DNA of 64,000 nt, from the NCBI RefSeq assembly GCF_011601275.1, contig NZ_JAAOLY010000005.1:285576-349575 (forward strand), in the 5' to 3' direction. Shown one piece after another: positions 1 through 10,793 of the stretch. Made by a program: the position numbers and the translations under genes. How positions within the stretch are numbered: the stretch's first letter is position 1; each line of letters opens with the position of its first letter. The notes beneath the pieces are model-generated. The model did not search any database, was not told the origin of the DNA, and saw nothing but the letters and a program-made list of their open reading frames with translations. Source of the stretch: Janthinobacterium lividum. GTDB taxonomy: Bacteria > Pseudomonadota > Gammaproteobacteria > Burkholderiales > Burkholderiaceae_D.

Positions 1-16
1 TGTGAGTCATCTAATG

Positions 17-30
17 GTTAGGTATCTAAC
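17..30. promoter_or_regulatory. Short palindrome, MarR-type operator candidate
   Basis: A perfect 5-bp inverted repeat GTTAG-GTAT-CTAAC lies about 100 bp upstream of the SRPBCC gene in an AT-rich stretch. The shape resembles TTAG..CTAA half-sites bound by MarR-family repressors. No regulator gene is inside the window, so the link is inference. Confidence 0.35.
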
Positions 31-128
31 TAATATTCTAGCATGCAGATTTCAAAGGCGTACAGGCCTTCCCGTTTATTGGCGTCGCTGGTACATTAAC
101 AGTCAGCCCATCACGATCAGGAGAAAGC

Positions 129-659
129 ATGACGACGGAAAAACAGAAGCAGGACGGACAGCATCGCGACAGCAGCGACTTTGTCATCACGCAAACTTTC
201 GACGCCCCACGCGATCTCGTGTTCCGCTCGTGGGTGGAGCCGGAACGTCTGGCCCAGTGGTGGGGACCTGTCGGCTTCGAACTGAGCGTGCTGGCGCTGG
301 ACCTCAAACCGGGCGGCGTTTTCCATTACGGCATGCGCGCCGACAATGGCTATGAGATGTGGGGCAAGTTTACTTACCAGGAGATCGAAGCGCCGGAAAA
401 GATCGTTTCCATCCTGTCGTTTGCCGACAAGCAGGGTAACGCCGTGCAGCACCCCGTCAGCGCCACCTGGCCATTGGAATCGTTCAATGTCATGACCTTG
501 ACCGAGGAGAATGGCAAGACGACGATGACGTTACGCTCCACGCCGCACAAGGCGACGGATGAGCAGCATGAGACTTTTGTGGAGGGGCATGAGTCGATGA
601 CGCAGGGGTTCAAGGCGACGTTCGCCCAGTTGGCACAGTACCTGGCGCGTGTTCAGTAA
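129..659 (+). CDS. SRPBCC/AHSA1 (START-like fold) protein
   Basis: This 176-residue cytosolic protein belongs to the activator-of-Hsp90-ATPase-like (AHSA1) branch of the SRPBCC superfamily, which forms a helix-grip cavity for hydrophobic ligands. Family hallmarks are visible: the start of the fold (DFVITQTFDAPRDLVFRSW), the WWGP motif near residue 38, and the C-terminal helix ending in FKATFAQLAQYLA. The chosen ATG follows AGGAGAAAGC, a good ribosome site. The first 17 residues are polar and probably disordered. Members are often paired with ArsR or MarR regulators; any such partner would lie left of the window. The natural ligand is unknown, and no enzymatic activity should be assumed. Confidence 0.85.
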   Translation: MTTEKQKQDGQHRDSSDFVITQTFDAPRDLVFRSWVEPERLAQWWGPVGFELSVLALDLKPGGVFHYGMRADNGYEMWGKFTYQEIEAPEKIVSILSFADKQGNAVQHPVSATWPLESFNVMTLTEENGKTTMTLRSTPHKATDEQHETFVEGHESMTQGFKATFAQLAQYLARVQ

Positions 660-732
660 TCGTATTGTTTTGAACGGCGGCTATTAAAAACAGCGGGCTG
701 GAGTCGCGGGAGCCTTTGTTCAGGGCTCGGGC

Positions 733-969
733 CTATTCTTTTTGTTGTTGATTGCGGAAGTAATCGCCATCTGGATCCAGATCATTGTATTCACGCACGA
801 TAGGGTGTTGGAGCGTGACCCACAAGTGGCCGATCAAGCCAGCCAACGCGCGTAAATGCTCAGACCGCTCGATGTCGGGAAGCGTGCGAATAATACTGTC
901 CGCTTCGTTAATGATTTTTCCCATACGTTCATACGTCGACATAAGCTGCTGCGCGGTTGAATAATCCAT
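733..969 (-). CDS. Small hypothetical protein (78 aa)
   Basis: A 78-residue acidic helical protein of unknown function. I place the start at the internal ATG (MDYSTAQQLM) because AAGAAG precedes it; an upstream ATG would add 12 residues without a ribosome site. No signal peptide, membrane segment or catalytic motif is visible. The next gene upstream on the same strand is another unknown, so the two may be co-transcribed. This stretch is less GC-rich than the rest of the window, which hints at accessory DNA. Confidence 0.5.
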   Translation of the reverse strand: MDYSTAQQLMSTYERMGKIINEADSIIRTLPDIERSEHLRALAGLIGHLWVTLQHPIVREYNDLDPDGDYFRNQQQKE

Positions 970-1032
970 TTTTCTTCTTTCAAAATCAGTTGCCAGGCAC
1001 TTCAACGCAGATTTGAGCAGTAAATCTCCCAG

Positions 1033-1473
1033 TCATGGCCAACAGTCAATATCCGCCTTCGCCGGGTCATAGCTATCTGCCTCAATCTCCAGGATAAACT
1101 CATACGGTGATGAGGGCGCGAATTCAGAACGAAGGAAAATACAGTCACCCACGAGTGCCGTATTGAGACAATCATCCATCAGCTGCGCTAGCTGATGGAT
1201 ATCACTGACAGGTCCGGCTATCCAATGGTCGGTAATTTCTGAAGTCGGCCAAGTTCCGATTTCAAGATATTTGTACGGTTCGAAGTGTTCGTGTTCCGAA
1301 ACGCCTCCCTTACATGGGTCGGCGGCGTATGCGCGCATCGCCTCGGCGAATTGCCGAAGTCCGGCCATGTGACCTCGCAATCGCCACTCTTTGAGGTCGT
1401 CATCTCTATCGTAGAAAAAGCCAAGCTCACGCCATTCGCGCTGGGTCATGGCATTGATTTTTGTACTTGGCAT
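1033..1473 (-). CDS. Hypothetical protein (146 aa)
   Basis: An acidic soluble protein of 146 residues that I do not recognise. The start is set at MPSTKINAM because AGGAA precedes this ATG; longer forms have no ribosome site. It is rich in Trp, Tyr and acidic residues and ends with EADSYDPAKADIDCWP. Size and composition resemble immunity-type proteins of polymorphic toxins, but no toxin gene is adjacent, so this is only a possibility. It probably forms a small unit with the 78-residue gene downstream. Confidence 0.5.
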   Translation of the reverse strand: MPSTKINAMTQREWRELGFFYDRDDDLKEWRLRGHMAGLRQFAEAMRAYAADPCKGGVSEHEHFEPYKYLEIGTWPTSEITDHWIAGPVSDIHQLAQLMDDCLNTALVGDCIFLRSEFAPSSPYEFILEIEADSYDPAKADIDCWP

Positions 1474-1589
1474 ATCATTCCTGTGAGTCTGCTTCTGGTC
1501 GTGTTCCGCCCGGGGCGATAGCTCTCCCGCATGGTTCACCTTCATTGCCCGGTTCGAAACTGCGTATTTGCATGCATTGATAGCGTACC

Positions 1590-2504
1590 TTATTGGCTCT
1601 TGTCGTCCGTCATCCCTAGCATCCCCCGAACCACCGGCAAAATCATCCCCCAAGCATTCGACGTGGCCGCAATCTCGTCATAATGGCTTGCCCCCGGCAA
1701 AATCAGCACCTCCGCATGGTCACCGGCCTTCACAACTTTCGCTGCATAGTCATGCGCCACGCGGGGCGGGGAGATGGTGTCGAGCTCGCCCGTGGCCAGC
1801 ACGGTGCGGCTGCCGTTGGGCATCAGGTCGGCGGCGTTGGTGTCGCTGTAGATGTCGGGGCGCTCGGTGCTTGCGCTGCCTGCAAGCTGGGCGATGTCGC
1901 GCTCGCAGCTGGTCTTGATCAAGTCCTTTTCATGGCGCAGGTCGGCCAGGCCGCCCAGGCTGACGATGTTTTTCACTGGCAGGTAGTTGTCGCGGTACAG
2001 GGGACTGGTCCTGGGCAGTTTTTCCCGTCCTGCGATCCATTGCACCAGCTGGCCGCCGGCCGAGTGGCCCATGGCGACGATGCGGTTCACGTCCAGCTGG
2101 TATTGGGGGGCGTGCTGCTGCAGGCTGTCGAGCGCCGCGTGCATGTCTTCGTAGGTGCCCGGATAGCCGCCGCCCGGCTCGTCCACCCGCCGGTACTCGA
2201 CATTCCACACGGCGATGCCTTGCGCGACGAGGGCGCCGGCCACGTTGCGCATCTGCTTGATGCCGCCGAAGGCCACCGTCCAGCAGCCGCCATGCACGAG
2301 CACGACGACGGGGAACGGTCCCGTGCCTGCCGGCCGGAACAGTTGCGCGTATTGCGACGGCGCGGGGCCATAGGCGATCTGCGCCGTGGGAGGGGGGCCG
2401 TTCAGGGCCAGATAGTCGTCCAGGCTCATGGGGGCGGCGACGGCGCCGTGGACGGAGGCGAGCAGGGCGGAGGCAATCAGGGCGGACGGCAAGGAAGTAG
2501 GCAT
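1590..2504 (-). CDS. Exported alpha/beta hydrolase (BD-FAE / kynurenine formamidase-like)
   Basis: This 304-residue esterase-type hydrolase starts with a signal peptide (MPTSLPSALIASALLASVHGAVAA), which decides the start over longer forms. The oxyanion segment VLVHGGCW is about residue 75, the nucleophile elbow is GHSAGG, an acid follows near GELDTISPP, and the catalytic His is in GASHYDEI. The HGGxW signature and compact fold match the BD-FAE/kynurenine-formamidase-like branch, which hydrolyses esters or amides. The signal peptide points to the periplasm or beyond, which argues against a cytosolic formamidase role. Substrate unknown. It is transcribed away from the sensor kinase to its right, leaving a 140-bp divergent spacer. 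Confidence 0.8.
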   Translation of the reverse strand: MPTSLPSALIASALLASVHGAVAAPMSLDDYLALNGPPPTAQIAYGPAPSQYAQLFRPAGTGPFPVVVLVHGGCWTVAFGGIKQMRNVAGALVAQGIAVWNVEYRRVDEPGGGYPGTYEDMHAALDSLQQHAPQYQLDVNRIVAMGHSAGGQLVQWIAGREKLPRTSPLYRDNYLPVKNIVSLGGLADLRHEKDLIKTSCERDIAQLAGSASTERPDIYSDTNAADLMPNGSRTVLATGELDTISPPRVAHDYAAKVVKAGDHAEVLILPGASHYDEIAATSNAWGMILPVVRGMLGMTDDKSQ

Positions 2505-2644
2505 GCTGGTTTTCGCTTGAGAAGAGAGCAATACTTTAGCATAGGGCCGCACGGTCGCAGAGATCAAGCAGTACGCTGTTTTCCTCCTGCAAGAGGGGTG
2601 CCACATGGTATATTCCGGGCATCAGTTTTCCCCTTATCGACACG

Positions 2645-5600
2645 GTGCACGCAAACAACATTCTTTCCTTGCTGGACGCCGAGCATAGTGCGCTGGGCAG
2701 CATCGCGGCAGGCGCCGACCTGGCCCATGCATTGGAGCATTTGTTGCTGGCGCTGCAAGTGCTGGCCGACGGCGGCGCGCATGCCTGCCTGGTGCTGATC
2801 GACGAGTCCGACCGCTTTTGCGGCTTGTCCGCACCCAGCCTGCCACAAGACCTGTGCCTGGCCTTGCGCCACGCCGGCGAACAGCCTTCGCCGTTTGGCA
2901 CGGCGGCCTTTTCCGGCGCGCCCGTGTATTGCGGCGACATCACGCGCGACGTGCACTGGAGCGCGGGACGCAAGGAAGCCTTGCTGCACGGTTACCGCGC
3001 CTGCTGGGTCGCCCCCGTCTTTGGCGCCAAAGGGCATATCCTGGGCGTGCTGGGCCTGTTTTTCCAGGCGACATGCCATCCCACGCAACCGGAGATCGAA
3101 CTGCTGGTCCTGGCCGCACGCGTGGCCGCGCATGTCATCGAACGGGGCCAGCTGGAACAGGCGCTGCACGACAGCCGCGAACACTTTCATTACGCCATTG
3201 AGCTGAACACACAAGTGCTGTGGACGGCAGACGTCGACGGCAAGCTCGACTATGTCGCGCAGCGCTGGCGCGAATGGACGGGCGGCAACGGCCTGGGCAC
3301 CAGCTGGCTCGAAGCCATCCACCCGGAAGACATCACCCATTCCTTGGCAGCCTGGAGCGAAGCGGTGGGCAGCGGCCAGCCTTTCGACCAGGAAATGCGC
3401 GTGCGCCGGCAGGACGGTCAGTACCGCTGGGTGCATTCGCGCGCATATTGCCGGAGAGACGAGCGCGGCCAAGCCGTGAAATGGTATGGCTCGTGCGAGG
3501 ATATCGACGAACACTGGCAGGCCCGTAATGCCTTGCTCGACAGCGAGGCGCAGTTCCGTTCGCTCGCTTCCACCATGCCCAACCAGGCCTGGCTGGCGCA
3601 TGGCAGCGGCGCCACATACTGGGTCAACGAACAGGTGTGCGAATACACGGGACAATCGATGAAGTCGCTCGTGTCCAGCGGTTTCCGCCACTGCGTGCAT
3701 CCGGACGACTTGCTGTCCACCCAACAGAGCTGGGACCGTGCCGTCGCCACAGCCAGCGCCTATGAACAGGAGTTCCGCATGCGCCGCGCCAGCGATGGCG
3801 CCTACCGCTGGTTCCTGGCGCGCGCCTTGCCCCTGTTCGACGAGGCCGGCAAGGTGCTGCGCTGGGTGGGCACGAATACGGACGTGCAGGAACAGAAGAA
3901 TGTGCTGGAAAAGATGGCCTACCTGAATTCCTCGCTGGAAGTGGAAATGGCCAACCGCACGGCCGACCGCGACCGCATGTGGCGACTGTCGACCGACATC
4001 ATGCTGGTGGCGGACCTGTCCGGCATGATCATCGCCGTCAATCCGGCCTGGAGCAAGATACTCGAGCGTCCGGAAGTCGAATCGCTGGGCATGGATTTCA
4101 TCAGCCTCGTGCATCCCGACGACCGCATGACGGCCCTGCAGGATTTGTCGCGCCTGGCCCACGGCGCGCCCACCTTGCGCATGGAAAACCGCTACCGGTG
4201 CCGAGATGGCGGCTACCGCTGGATTTCCTGGACGGCCGTGCCGGCGCAAAAGCTGATCCATGCCATCGGCCGCGACGTGACCGATGAAAAAGAGGCGCGG
4301 CTGGCGCTGGTGCGCAGCGAGCAGGCGCTGCTGCAGGCGCAGAAGCTGGAGTCGATCGGCAAGCTGACTGGCGGCGTGGCCCACGATTTCAATAACGTCC
4401 TGCAAATTATCTCGGGCAATTTGCAATTGTTGAAACTGACGGTGGCCGACAATCCGCAAGCAGCCCGGCGCCTCGATTCGGCCGCCTCGGCCGTCGAGCG
4501 GGGCGCCAAGCTGTCGTCGCAGCTGCTGGCCTTTGCGCGGCGTCAACCGTTGAAACCGCTGGTGACGGACCTGGGCCGCTTGTTGCGCCGCATGCATGAG
4601 CTGATCCGCCGTGCGCTGGGCGAGGCGATTAGCGAGGAAACCTTCATCAGCGAAGGCCTGTGGCATACCCTGGTCGACCCGAACCAGATGGAAAACGTGC
4701 TGCTGAACATGGCCATCAACGCGCGCGATGCGATGGACAAGGGCGGACGCCTGACGTTCACCTTGAGCAACGTCACGCTCGACGCCGCCTACGCAAGCTT
4801 GCATGCGGACGTGCTGGAGGGGCAATACGTGCTGCTGACCATCACCGACACGGGCCACGGCATGGAGCGCGACGTGATCGACCAGATCTTCGAGCCGTTC
4901 TTCACTACCAAGCGCGAAGGCGAGGGCACGGGCCTGGGCCTGTCCATGGCCTACGGTTTCATCCGCCAGAGCGCGGGCCACATCAAGGTGCACAGCGCGC
5001 CGGGCGCCGGCACGACGTTCAAAATATATTTACCGCGCTCGCTGGAAAAGCTGGCCGAGCCGCCACCGAGCCTGACGGGCCCCGTGCTGGGCGGTGGCGA
5101 GACCATCCTGGTGGTGGAAGACGATGCGCCCGTGCAGCACACGGTAGTCGACATGCTGCGCGGCCTCGGCTACGACGTGCTGCATGCGGACGATGGCGCC
5201 TCGGCCCTGGCCCTGCTGGGCACGGGCGTGGCCATCGACCTGCTGTTTACGGACGTGGTCATGCCCGGTCCCGTCAGCAGCAAGGAACTGGCGCAGCAGG
5301 CCAAGCTGCTGCTGCCGGAGCTGGCCGTATTGTTTACCTCGGGCTACACGCACAACGCCATCATGCAGGGCGGTCGCCTGGACCCCGGCGTGGAGCTGTT
5401 GAGCAAACCGTACCAGCGTGAAGACCTGGCGCGGCGCATCCGCCATTTGCTGGCCGACCGCCGCCTGGTGGGCGCGCCCGACCCGTCCGGACGGCGCATC
5501 CTGCTGGTGGAAGACAATGACGATGCGCGCGAAATGACCACCGAGATGCTCAATATGCTGGGGCACACCGTGCACGGCGTGGCCAGCGCGGAAGCGGCCA

Positions 5601-5845
5601 TGCCGCTCCTGGCCATGCCGGGCCTGGACGTGCTGGTGACGGACATCAGCCTGCCCACGATGTCCGGCCTGGAACTGGCGCGCCATGCGCGCGCGCACTG
5701 GCCGCAGCTGGACGTGGTGTTTGCTTCCGGACACGACTGGGGCGCCAGCCTGATGCAGGACGCCAGCGCGCGTTTCCTGCGCAAGCCGTTTGGCCTGGAA
5801 GAGCTGGCCGGCGCACTGAAGGCGCGCCGGCTCGACGTCTACTGA
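2645..5845 (+). CDS. Hybrid sensor histidine kinase, GAF-PAS-PAS-PAS-HisKA-HATPase-REC-REC
   Basis: A 1066-residue cytosolic hybrid kinase. An N-terminal GAF domain (about 1-165) is followed by three PAS domains (about 175-300, 300-425 and 440-555), each ending in the RxxDGxYRW signature. The phosphoacceptor motif GGVAHDFNN holds His580, and the ATPase domain has NAxDAM and [13 protein letters not shown] near 760. Two receiver domains carry their aspartates at about 870 (FTDVVMPG) and 1000 (VTDISLP). There is no membrane segment, so it senses an intracellular cue. It starts with GTG and has no strong ribosome site. Its 3' end overlaps the convergent paralogous kinase by 7 bp. The output protein is not obvious; chained receivers suggest a phosphorelay. 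Confidence 0.85.
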   Translation: MHANNILSLLDAEHSALGSIAAGADLAHALEHLLLALQVLADGGAHACLVLIDESDRFCGLSAPSLPQDLCLALRHAGEQPSPFGTAAFSGAPVYCGDITRDVHWSAGRKEALLHGYRACWVAPVFGAKGHILGVLGLFFQATCHPTQPEIELLVLAARVAAHVIERGQLEQALHDSREHFHYAIELNTQVLWTADVDGKLDYVAQRWREWTGGNGLGTSWLEAIHPEDITHSLAAWSEAVGSGQPFDQEMRVRRQDGQYRWVHSRAYCRRDERGQAVKWYGSCEDIDEHWQARNALLDSEAQFRSLASTMPNQAWLAHGSGATYWVNEQVCEYTGQSMKSLVSSGFRHCVHPDDLLSTQQSWDRAVATASAYEQEFRMRRASDGAYRWFLARALPLFDEAGKVLRWVGTNTDVQEQKNVLEKMAYLNSSLEVEMANRTADRDRMWRLSTDIMLVADLSGMIIAVNPAWSKILERPEVESLGMDFISLVHPDDRMTALQDLSRLAHGAPTLRMENRYRCRDGGYRWISWTAVPAQKLIHAIGRDVTDEKEARLALVRSEQALLQAQKLESIGKLTGGVAHDFNNVLQIISGNLQLLKLTVADNPQAARRLDSAASAVERGAKLSSQLLAFARRQPLKPLVTDLGRLLRRMHELIRRALGEAISEETFISEGLWHTLVDPNQMENVLLNMAINARDAMDKGGRLTFTLSNVTLDAAYASLHADVLEGQYVLLTITDTGHGMERDVIDQIFEPFFTTKREGEGTGLGLSMAYGFIRQSAGHIKVHSAPGAGTTFKIYLPRSLEKLAEPPPSLTGPVLGGGETILVVEDDAPVQHTVVDMLRGLGYDVLHADDGASALALLGTGVAIDLLFTDVVMPGPVSSKELAQQAKLLLPELAVLFTSGYTHNAIMQGGRLDPGVELLSKPYQREDLARRIRHLLADRRLVGAPDPSGRRILLVEDNDDAREMTTEMLNMLGHTVHGVASAEAAMPLLAMPGLDVLVTDISLPTMSGLELARHARAHWPQLDVVFASGHDWGASLMQDASARFLRKPFGLEELAGALKARRLDVY

Positions 5846-8724
5846 ATTGGCGCCAGCAACGCCAGCTGCAATTGTTCGACGCTAAATGGTTTGACGAGGA
5901 AGCGCGCCTGCGGGTCCAGCACGCCGGAATTGGCGGGCGCATGGCCGGTGGAAAACACCACTTCCAGCTGCGGCTGCTCGCGCGCCGCGACCTCGGCCAG
6001 CTCGACGCCCGACATCTGCGGCAGGCTGATATCGGTCAGCAGCAGATCCAGTCCCGGCGTGCCCAGCAGGGGCAAGGCTTCCTCGGCCGTGCCCACGGCC
6101 AGCACCGTGTGGCCCAGCATGGCCAGCAGGTCGCTTGTCATGGCGCGCGCGTCGGCATTGTCTTCCACCAACAAAATATGGCGTCCCGCCGGCTGCGCCG
6201 GTGCGGGTTGCGGCGCCAGCTGCGCGCGGTACTGGTGCAGCGCCGTCACGTGGCGGCCGTTGGCCAGCAGGTGGCGGATGCGCCGCGCCAGGTCTTCGCG
6301 CCGGTATGGTTTACTCAATAGTTCTACGCCCGGTTCCAGCCGGCCGCCCTGCATCATGGCGTCCTGCGTATAGCCCGAGGTAAACAATACGGCCAGCTGC
6401 GGCAGCAGTAAGCGGGCCTGGCGCGCCAGCGCCGTGCTGGCCACCTTGCCCGGCATCACCACGTCCGTAAACAGCAGGTCGATGGGGACGCCGCTGCCGA
6501 TGACGGCCAGCGCGCTTTCGCCATCGCTGGCGCGCAGCACGATGTAGCCCAGGCCGCGCAACATGTCGACCACCGTCGTCTGCACTTGCACGTCGTCTTC
6601 CACGACAAGGATGGTTTCCTTGCCGCCCAGCACAGGGCCGCCCAGTTGCAGCGGCAGTTCCGTTTCCGCTTCCAGCGAACGCGGCAGATAGATGCGGAAA
6701 GTGCTGCCATGACCGGGCAAACTGTCCACCGTCAGGTGGCCGCCGCTCTGGCGCAGGAAGCCGTAGGCCATGGACAGGCCCAGGCCCGTGCCTTCGCCTT
6801 CCTTCTTGGTCGTGAAGAACGGTTCGAAAATCTTGTCCAGCAGCTCGGGGGGAATGCCCGTGCCCGTATCCGAGACAGCCAGCTGCACATAGTCGCCGGG
6901 CGCCACGTCCGCATGGCGGGCTGCGTAGTCGCTGCCCAGCACGATGTTGCTCAGTTCGATGGTCAACTGGCCCTGGCCATCCATGGCGTCGCGCGCGTTG
7001 ATGGCCAGGTTGAGGATGACGTTTTCCAGCTGGTGCGGGTCGACCAGGGCGCGCCAGCAGTCGTCGGCCAGCAGCCAGCGCGTTTCGATGGTTTCGCCCG
7101 TGGCGCGCCGCAACAGCTCTTCCGTCGAGCGCAGCAGGTGCGCCAAATCCGTCACCAGCGGTTTGAGCGGTTGACGCCGCGCAAAGGCCAGCAGCTGAGC
7201 CGACAGCTTGGCGCCCCGTTCCACGGCGGCCGAGGCGCTGGCGATGCGCTTGGCGGCCAGCGGATCGCGGTCCAAGGTCAGCTGCAGCAGCTGCAGATTG
7301 CCCGAGATAATTTGCAGCACGTTATTGAAATCATGTGCCACGCCGCCCGTCAGCTTGCCCAGCGCTTCGAGCTTTTGCGATTGCAGCAGGGCCATCTCGC
7401 TGTGGCGCAACGATTCCTGCATGCTGCGCAGGGTGTTTTGCGCCTCTTTCTCCACAGTGACGTGGCGCCCCGTGGCGAAAATCAGGTCGCCTTCGATGGC
7501 CGCCACCCACGACAGCCAGCGGTGGCCGCCATCGCGGTGCCGGTAGCGGTTTTCAACGCTGGACATGGCTTCCTGCCTCACTTGCTCCAGCGCCTGGCGC
7601 GTGGCGGCCGCATCCTCGGGCAGCACGAAGTCGAACAGGCTGCGGCCCAGCATTTCCTCGGGCAGCCAGCCCAGGATGGCGCCGGCGGCCGGGTTCACGG
7701 CGGCAAAGCAGCCCTCGGCATCGATGGCCACCATCAGGTCTTGCGCGCTGCGCCACAGCCGCTCGCGTTCGCTGTTGCGCGCGGCCAGGTCCGCTTCCAG
7801 CTTTTTTTCCACGGTGATGTCGCGCGCGCTGCAATATACCTTCTCACCTTCGGGCACGGCTACCCACGACAGCCAGTGCCAGCCGCCCAGCTTGTGGCGG
7901 TAGCGGTTTTCGAAGCGCAGCGCCGGCTGGCCCTGGTTGGCCGCGTCCCAGGCCGCATAGGTGCGCGGCAAGTCGTCCGGGTGGATCAGCTCAAAAAATT
8001 TCGTCGTGCGGATTTCTTCCGTCGACCAGCCCAGGGTGGCTTGCCAGGCGGGGTTCGAGTGTTCGAAATAGCCGTCGAGATTAAGCACGCCCAACAAGTC
8101 GGGGCTGACGTTCCAGGTGCGGCCGAATTCGCGCGTGCGCTCGGCTACTTGTATTTCCATGTTGGCAGTCAGGGCGCGCAAACGCGACTCCGCCCGGGCC
8201 CGCAAAATGGTCGACCAGACCCGTTCCGACACTTGCACAGCCAGTTCGATCTCGTCCGCATGCCACAGGCGCGCCGCGCTGCTGTGCACGACGAACAAGG
8301 CCGCCAGCTGGCCATCCTTGGCAATCGGAATGTTCAGGAAGGCGCGGATGCCCAGGCGCGCGAACGTGGCCAGCGCGGCCGGCATGGCCGTGCGCGGGTC
8401 GCTGGCCACGTCGCTGACGGCGAGCGCCTGGCCCGCGGCCAGCGCATCGGCCAGGCGGGCCGCATAATCGCCGAGGAAATACTCGCCGGCGGCGCCCGGT
8501 GCCAGGCCATCGCTCCACGCATGCTGCAGGGTGGGGCATTGCAGGGTCTGGTCGATATCGAAACAGGCCACTTGCTGGGCGCCCAGGCGCTGTCCCAGCA
8601 GCTGCGCCGACAGGGAAAGGATCTCGCCCGTGTCTTGCAGCAGGCGCAGCCGGCGTTCCAGTTGCAGCAGGAAGGCGACGCCGCTGGCGCCGGCCTGGCT
8701 GCGGGGGGCGGGTGTGCTGGTCAT
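5839..8724 (-). CDS. Hybrid sensor histidine kinase, GAF-PAS-PAS-HisKA-HATPase-REC-REC
   Basis: A 961-residue hybrid kinase, last gene of a four-gene signalling operon. It has an N-terminal GAF domain (about 10-190), two PAS domains (about 205-330 and 340-450), a HisKA motif GGVAHDFNN with His464, a [13 protein letters not shown]ase box, and two receivers (FTDVVMPG and LTDISLP). From the HisKA domain to the first receiver it is close to identical in stretches to the convergent kinase on its left (for example [20 protein letters not shown]), so the two are paralogues with different sensory front ends. The start at [10 protein letters not shown] lies 7 bp after the stop of the upstream gene; longer forms would run inside that gene. 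Confidence 0.85.
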   Translation of the reverse strand: MTSTPAPRSQAGASGVAFLLQLERRLRLLQDTGEILSLSAQLLGQRLGAQQVACFDIDQTLQCPTLQHAWSDGLAPGAAGEYFLGDYAARLADALAAGQALAVSDVASDPRTAMPAALATFARLGIRAFLNIPIAKDGQLAALFVVHSSAARLWHADEIELAVQVSERVWSTILRARAESRLRALTANMEIQVAERTREFGRTWNVSPDLLGVLNLDGYFEHSNPAWQATLGWSTEEIRTTKFFELIHPDDLPRTYAAWDAANQGQPALRFENRYRHKLGGWHWLSWVAVPEGEKVYCSARDITVEKKLEADLAARNSERERLWRSAQDLMVAIDAEGCFAAVNPAAGAILGWLPEEMLGRSLFDFVLPEDAAATRQALEQVRQEAMSSVENRYRHRDGGHRWLSWVAAIEGDLIFATGRHVTVEKEAQNTLRSMQESLRHSEMALLQSQKLEALGKLTGGVAHDFNNVLQIISGNLQLLQLTLDRDPLAAKRIASASAAVERGAKLSAQLLAFARRQPLKPLVTDLAHLLRSTEELLRRATGETIETRWLLADDCWRALVDPHQLENVILNLAINARDAMDGQGQLTIELSNIVLGSDYAARHADVAPGDYVQLAVSDTGTGIPPELLDKIFEPFFTTKKEGEGTGLGLSMAYGFLRQSGGHLTVDSLPGHGSTFRIYLPRSLEAETELPLQLGGPVLGGKETILVVEDDVQVQTTVVDMLRGLGYIVLRASDGESALAVIGSGVPIDLLFTDVVMPGKVASTALARQARLLLPQLAVLFTSGYTQDAMMQGGRLEPGVELLSKPYRREDLARRIRHLLANGRHVTALHQYRAQLAPQPAPAQPAGRHILLVEDNADARAMTSDLLAMLGHTVLAVGTAEEALPLLGTPGLDLLLTDISLPQMSGVELAEVAAREQPQLEVVFSTGHAPANSGVLDPQARFLVKPFSVEQLQLALLAPIQ

Positions 8725-8731
8725 ACCGGCC

Positions 8732-9922
8732 TCAGCTGCCGGCCAGCGGCAGGGTGACGCTGAACAGGGCGCCATTGCCGGGCTGGCTTTGCAGGGTGAT
8801 GGCGCCGCCATGCGCATCGACCAGCTGCTTGGTGATGAACAGGCCCAGGCCCAGGCCACCCGTGCGGTCCTGGTGCATGACGCGTTCGAAAGCGTCGAAG
8901 ATGCGTTCCTGGTCGCGCGCATTGATGCCGATGCCATGGTCGCGCACTTCGATGACGGCGCTGTTCTGCGTGTGCGCCAGGCTGATTTCCACGGGCTGGC
9001 CCTGGCCGTAGCGCACGGCATTGCTGATCAGGTTGACAACGATTTGCTCGACGCGGAAGGCGTCCCAGAAACCCTCGATGGGCTCGAAGGCCATCACTTC
9101 CAGCATGCTGCCCGTGGCGGCCGCATACGGCCCCAGGTCGTCCGCCACCCGGTGCACGAGGCTGGTCAGGTCGACGGCTTCGCGGCGGATCGACAGCTTG
9201 CCGCTGGTGATGCGCGACACGTCGAGCATGTCGTCGATCAGGCGCACCATACTGCGGATTTGCCGCCCGTCGCGCGCCACCATCTTGCCCAGCTTGTCCG
9301 GCTCGAAGGCGGCCAGGTTGCCCCGTTCCAGGTTGACGGTGCGCATCTGCGTTTCCAGGAACAAGGTGTTCAGGGGCGTGCGCAGTTCGTGCGCCACCAT
9401 GGACATGAATTCGTCGCGCAGGCGTAGCGAGCGCTGCAGTTCAGCCTGCGTGGCGCGCAATTCCTTCAACAGCGCTTCCTGCTGCTGGCGGCTGTGCTCG
9501 AGCGCCTGTACCTGGCGCCGCGTCTCGCTGCGCTGCTGGTGCAGGGCGACGAAGACGTTGACCTTGCTTTGCACGGCATTGATGTCGAGCGGTTTGTGCA
9601 GGAAGTCGACGGCGCCGCTTTCATAGCCCTGAAAGGCGAAATTCATTTCCTTGCCGGCCGCCGTGACGAAGACGATGGGGATGTGGCGCGTCTTTTCCGT
9701 GCCGCGCATCAATTGCGCCAATTCAAAACCATCCATTTCCGGCATTTGCACGTCGAGGATGGCCAGCGCGAAATCGTGCTCGAGCAGCAAGGCCAGCGCT
9801 TCTTCGCCGGACGAGGCTTGATAGACGCTGCGGTCGCTCTCGCGTATCAGCGCATTGAGCGCGCGCAAGTTCTCCGGCAAGTCGTCGACGATCAATAGTT
9901 TGGTGCTCGTTTCATTCATCAT
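8732..9922 (-). CDS. Receiver-histidine kinase fusion (REC-HisKA-HATPase)
   Basis: A 396-residue protein with an N-terminal receiver domain (residues 8-125, phosphoacceptor Asp57 in LDVQMPEMDG), a coiled-coil linker (about 128-168), a HisKA domain with His178 in VAHELRTPLN, and an HATPase domain ending with GGLGLGLFITKQ. Such REC-HK proteins take phosphate from an upstream kinase and act as intermediate kinases. It overlaps the cheR end by 11 bp and is followed 7 bp later by the hybrid kinase, so all are translationally linked. ATG codons at residues 1 and 2 are both usable. No transmembrane segment is visible. Confidence 0.85.
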   Translation of the reverse strand: MMNETSTKLLIVDDLPENLRALNALIRESDRSVYQASSGEEALALLLEHDFALAILDVQMPEMDGFELAQLMRGTEKTRHIPIVFVTAAGKEMNFAFQGYESGAVDFLHKPLDINAVQSKVNVFVALHQQRSETRRQVQALEHSRQQQEALLKELRATQAELQRSLRLRDEFMSMVAHELRTPLNTLFLETQMRTVNLERGNLAAFEPDKLGKMVARDGRQIRSMVRLIDDMLDVSRITSGKLSIRREAVDLTSLVHRVADDLGPYAAATGSMLEVMAFEPIEGFWDAFRVEQIVVNLISNAVRYGQGQPVEISLAHTQNSAVIEVRDHGIGINARDQERIFDAFERVMHQDRTGGLGLGLFITKQLVDAHGGAITLQSQPGNGALFSVTLPLAGS

Positions 9923-10793
9923 GTTTCATTCCTGACATGTGCCGCCCAGCGTAGTGGGAAGCGGCGTGCGACGGCGCACGCTTGCGGTAGAGCTTTTCGG
10001 GACCCGGCAGTGGTTCGAAGTCGGCGGCAAAGCGCGTGAAATGCGTGCTTTCCTTGCTGCCCAGGCCCAGGAATCCCCGGTGGCACAGCGAATCGTGGAA
10101 CAGGCCCAGGGCCCGTTCCTGCAAGGTTTTATTAAAGTAAATCAGTACGTTGCGGCACAAAATCAGTTGCGTTTCAATAAACACGCTGTCCGTGGACAAG
10201 CTGTGATCGGCAAAATTGATGCTGTCGAGCAGACGCTGCTGGAAACGCGCCGTGGCATGTTCGACCGTGTAGTAGTCGGCCAGCCGGCCCAGGCCGCCGG
10301 CAGCCAGATAGTTGGCGCCATACTCGTCGATCCGGTGCAACGGATACGCACCGCGCGCGGCCGTGGCCAACGCTTGCGGATTGATGTCGGTGGCGTAGAT
10401 CGTGCTGCGTTCGAGCAAGCCTTCCTCGTGCAGCACGATGGCCAGCGACAGTGCCTCTTCACCCGTGCAACAGCCGGCCACCCAGATGGTCGGTGAGGGG
10501 TAGGTTTTCAGCACGGGCACCACGTGTTCGCGCAAGGCGCGGAAAAACGCCGGGTCGCGGAACATTTGCGTGACCGGCACGGTCAAAATCTGCAGCAGCG
10601 CGCCGAAGGCGACCGGGTCGTCCAGCACGCGCTGCTGCAAAGCGGTCACATCTGCACAATGCAAACGGTCAAGCGCGTGATTGAGGCGGCGCCGTTGCGA
10701 GGGCAGGGAGTAGTCGCGAAAATCATAGCTGTAGCGCTGATACAGCGCTTCCATCAGCGCGTGCAATTGCGCGTCTGTGGTGCGCTGGGACAT
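9912..10793 (-). CDS. CheR-type protein-glutamate methyltransferase
   Basis: A 293-residue SAM-dependent methyltransferase of the CheR family, which methylates glutamates of chemoreceptors or of sensor proteins. The all-helical CheR N domain (YQRYSYDFRDYS, SQRRRLNHAL) is followed by the SAM-binding motif VAGCCTGEEALSLAI, the ATDIN acidic motif and LCRNVLIYFN. Its ATG overlaps the stop of the upstream CHASE3 kinase in a TGATG junction, which fixes the start at MSQRTTDAQ. No cheB or chemoreceptor gene is near, so it probably modifies the neighbouring sensor kinase or an unlinked target; that is inference. The conserved core is complete and looks active. Confidence 0.88.
   Translation of the reverse strand: MSQRTTDAQLHALMEALYQRYSYDFRDYSLPSQRRRLNHALDRLHCADVTALQQRVLDDPVAFGALLQILTVPVTQMFRDPAFFRALREHVVPVLKTYPSPTIWVAGCCTGEEALSLAIVLHEEGLLERSTIYATDINPQALATAARGAYPLHRIDEYGANYLAAGGLGRLADYYTVEHATARFQQRLLDSINFADHSLSTDSVFIETQLILCRNVLIYFNKTLQERALGLFHDSLCHRGFLGLGSKESTHFTRFAADFEPLPGPEKLYRKRAPSHAASHYAGRHMSGMKHDE

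Noticed and set aside
2564..4993. Long open frame of 809 codons antisense to the hybrid kinase
   Set aside because: It is a shadow caused by GC-rich codon use. It lacks domains and is Gln/His/Arg-rich; the kinase on the other strand is unmistakable.
6586..8757. Open frame of 723 codons on the plus strand opposite the second hybrid kinase
   Set aside because: Same artefact: repetitive His/Gln/Arg content, no motif, and it lies fully over a real gene.
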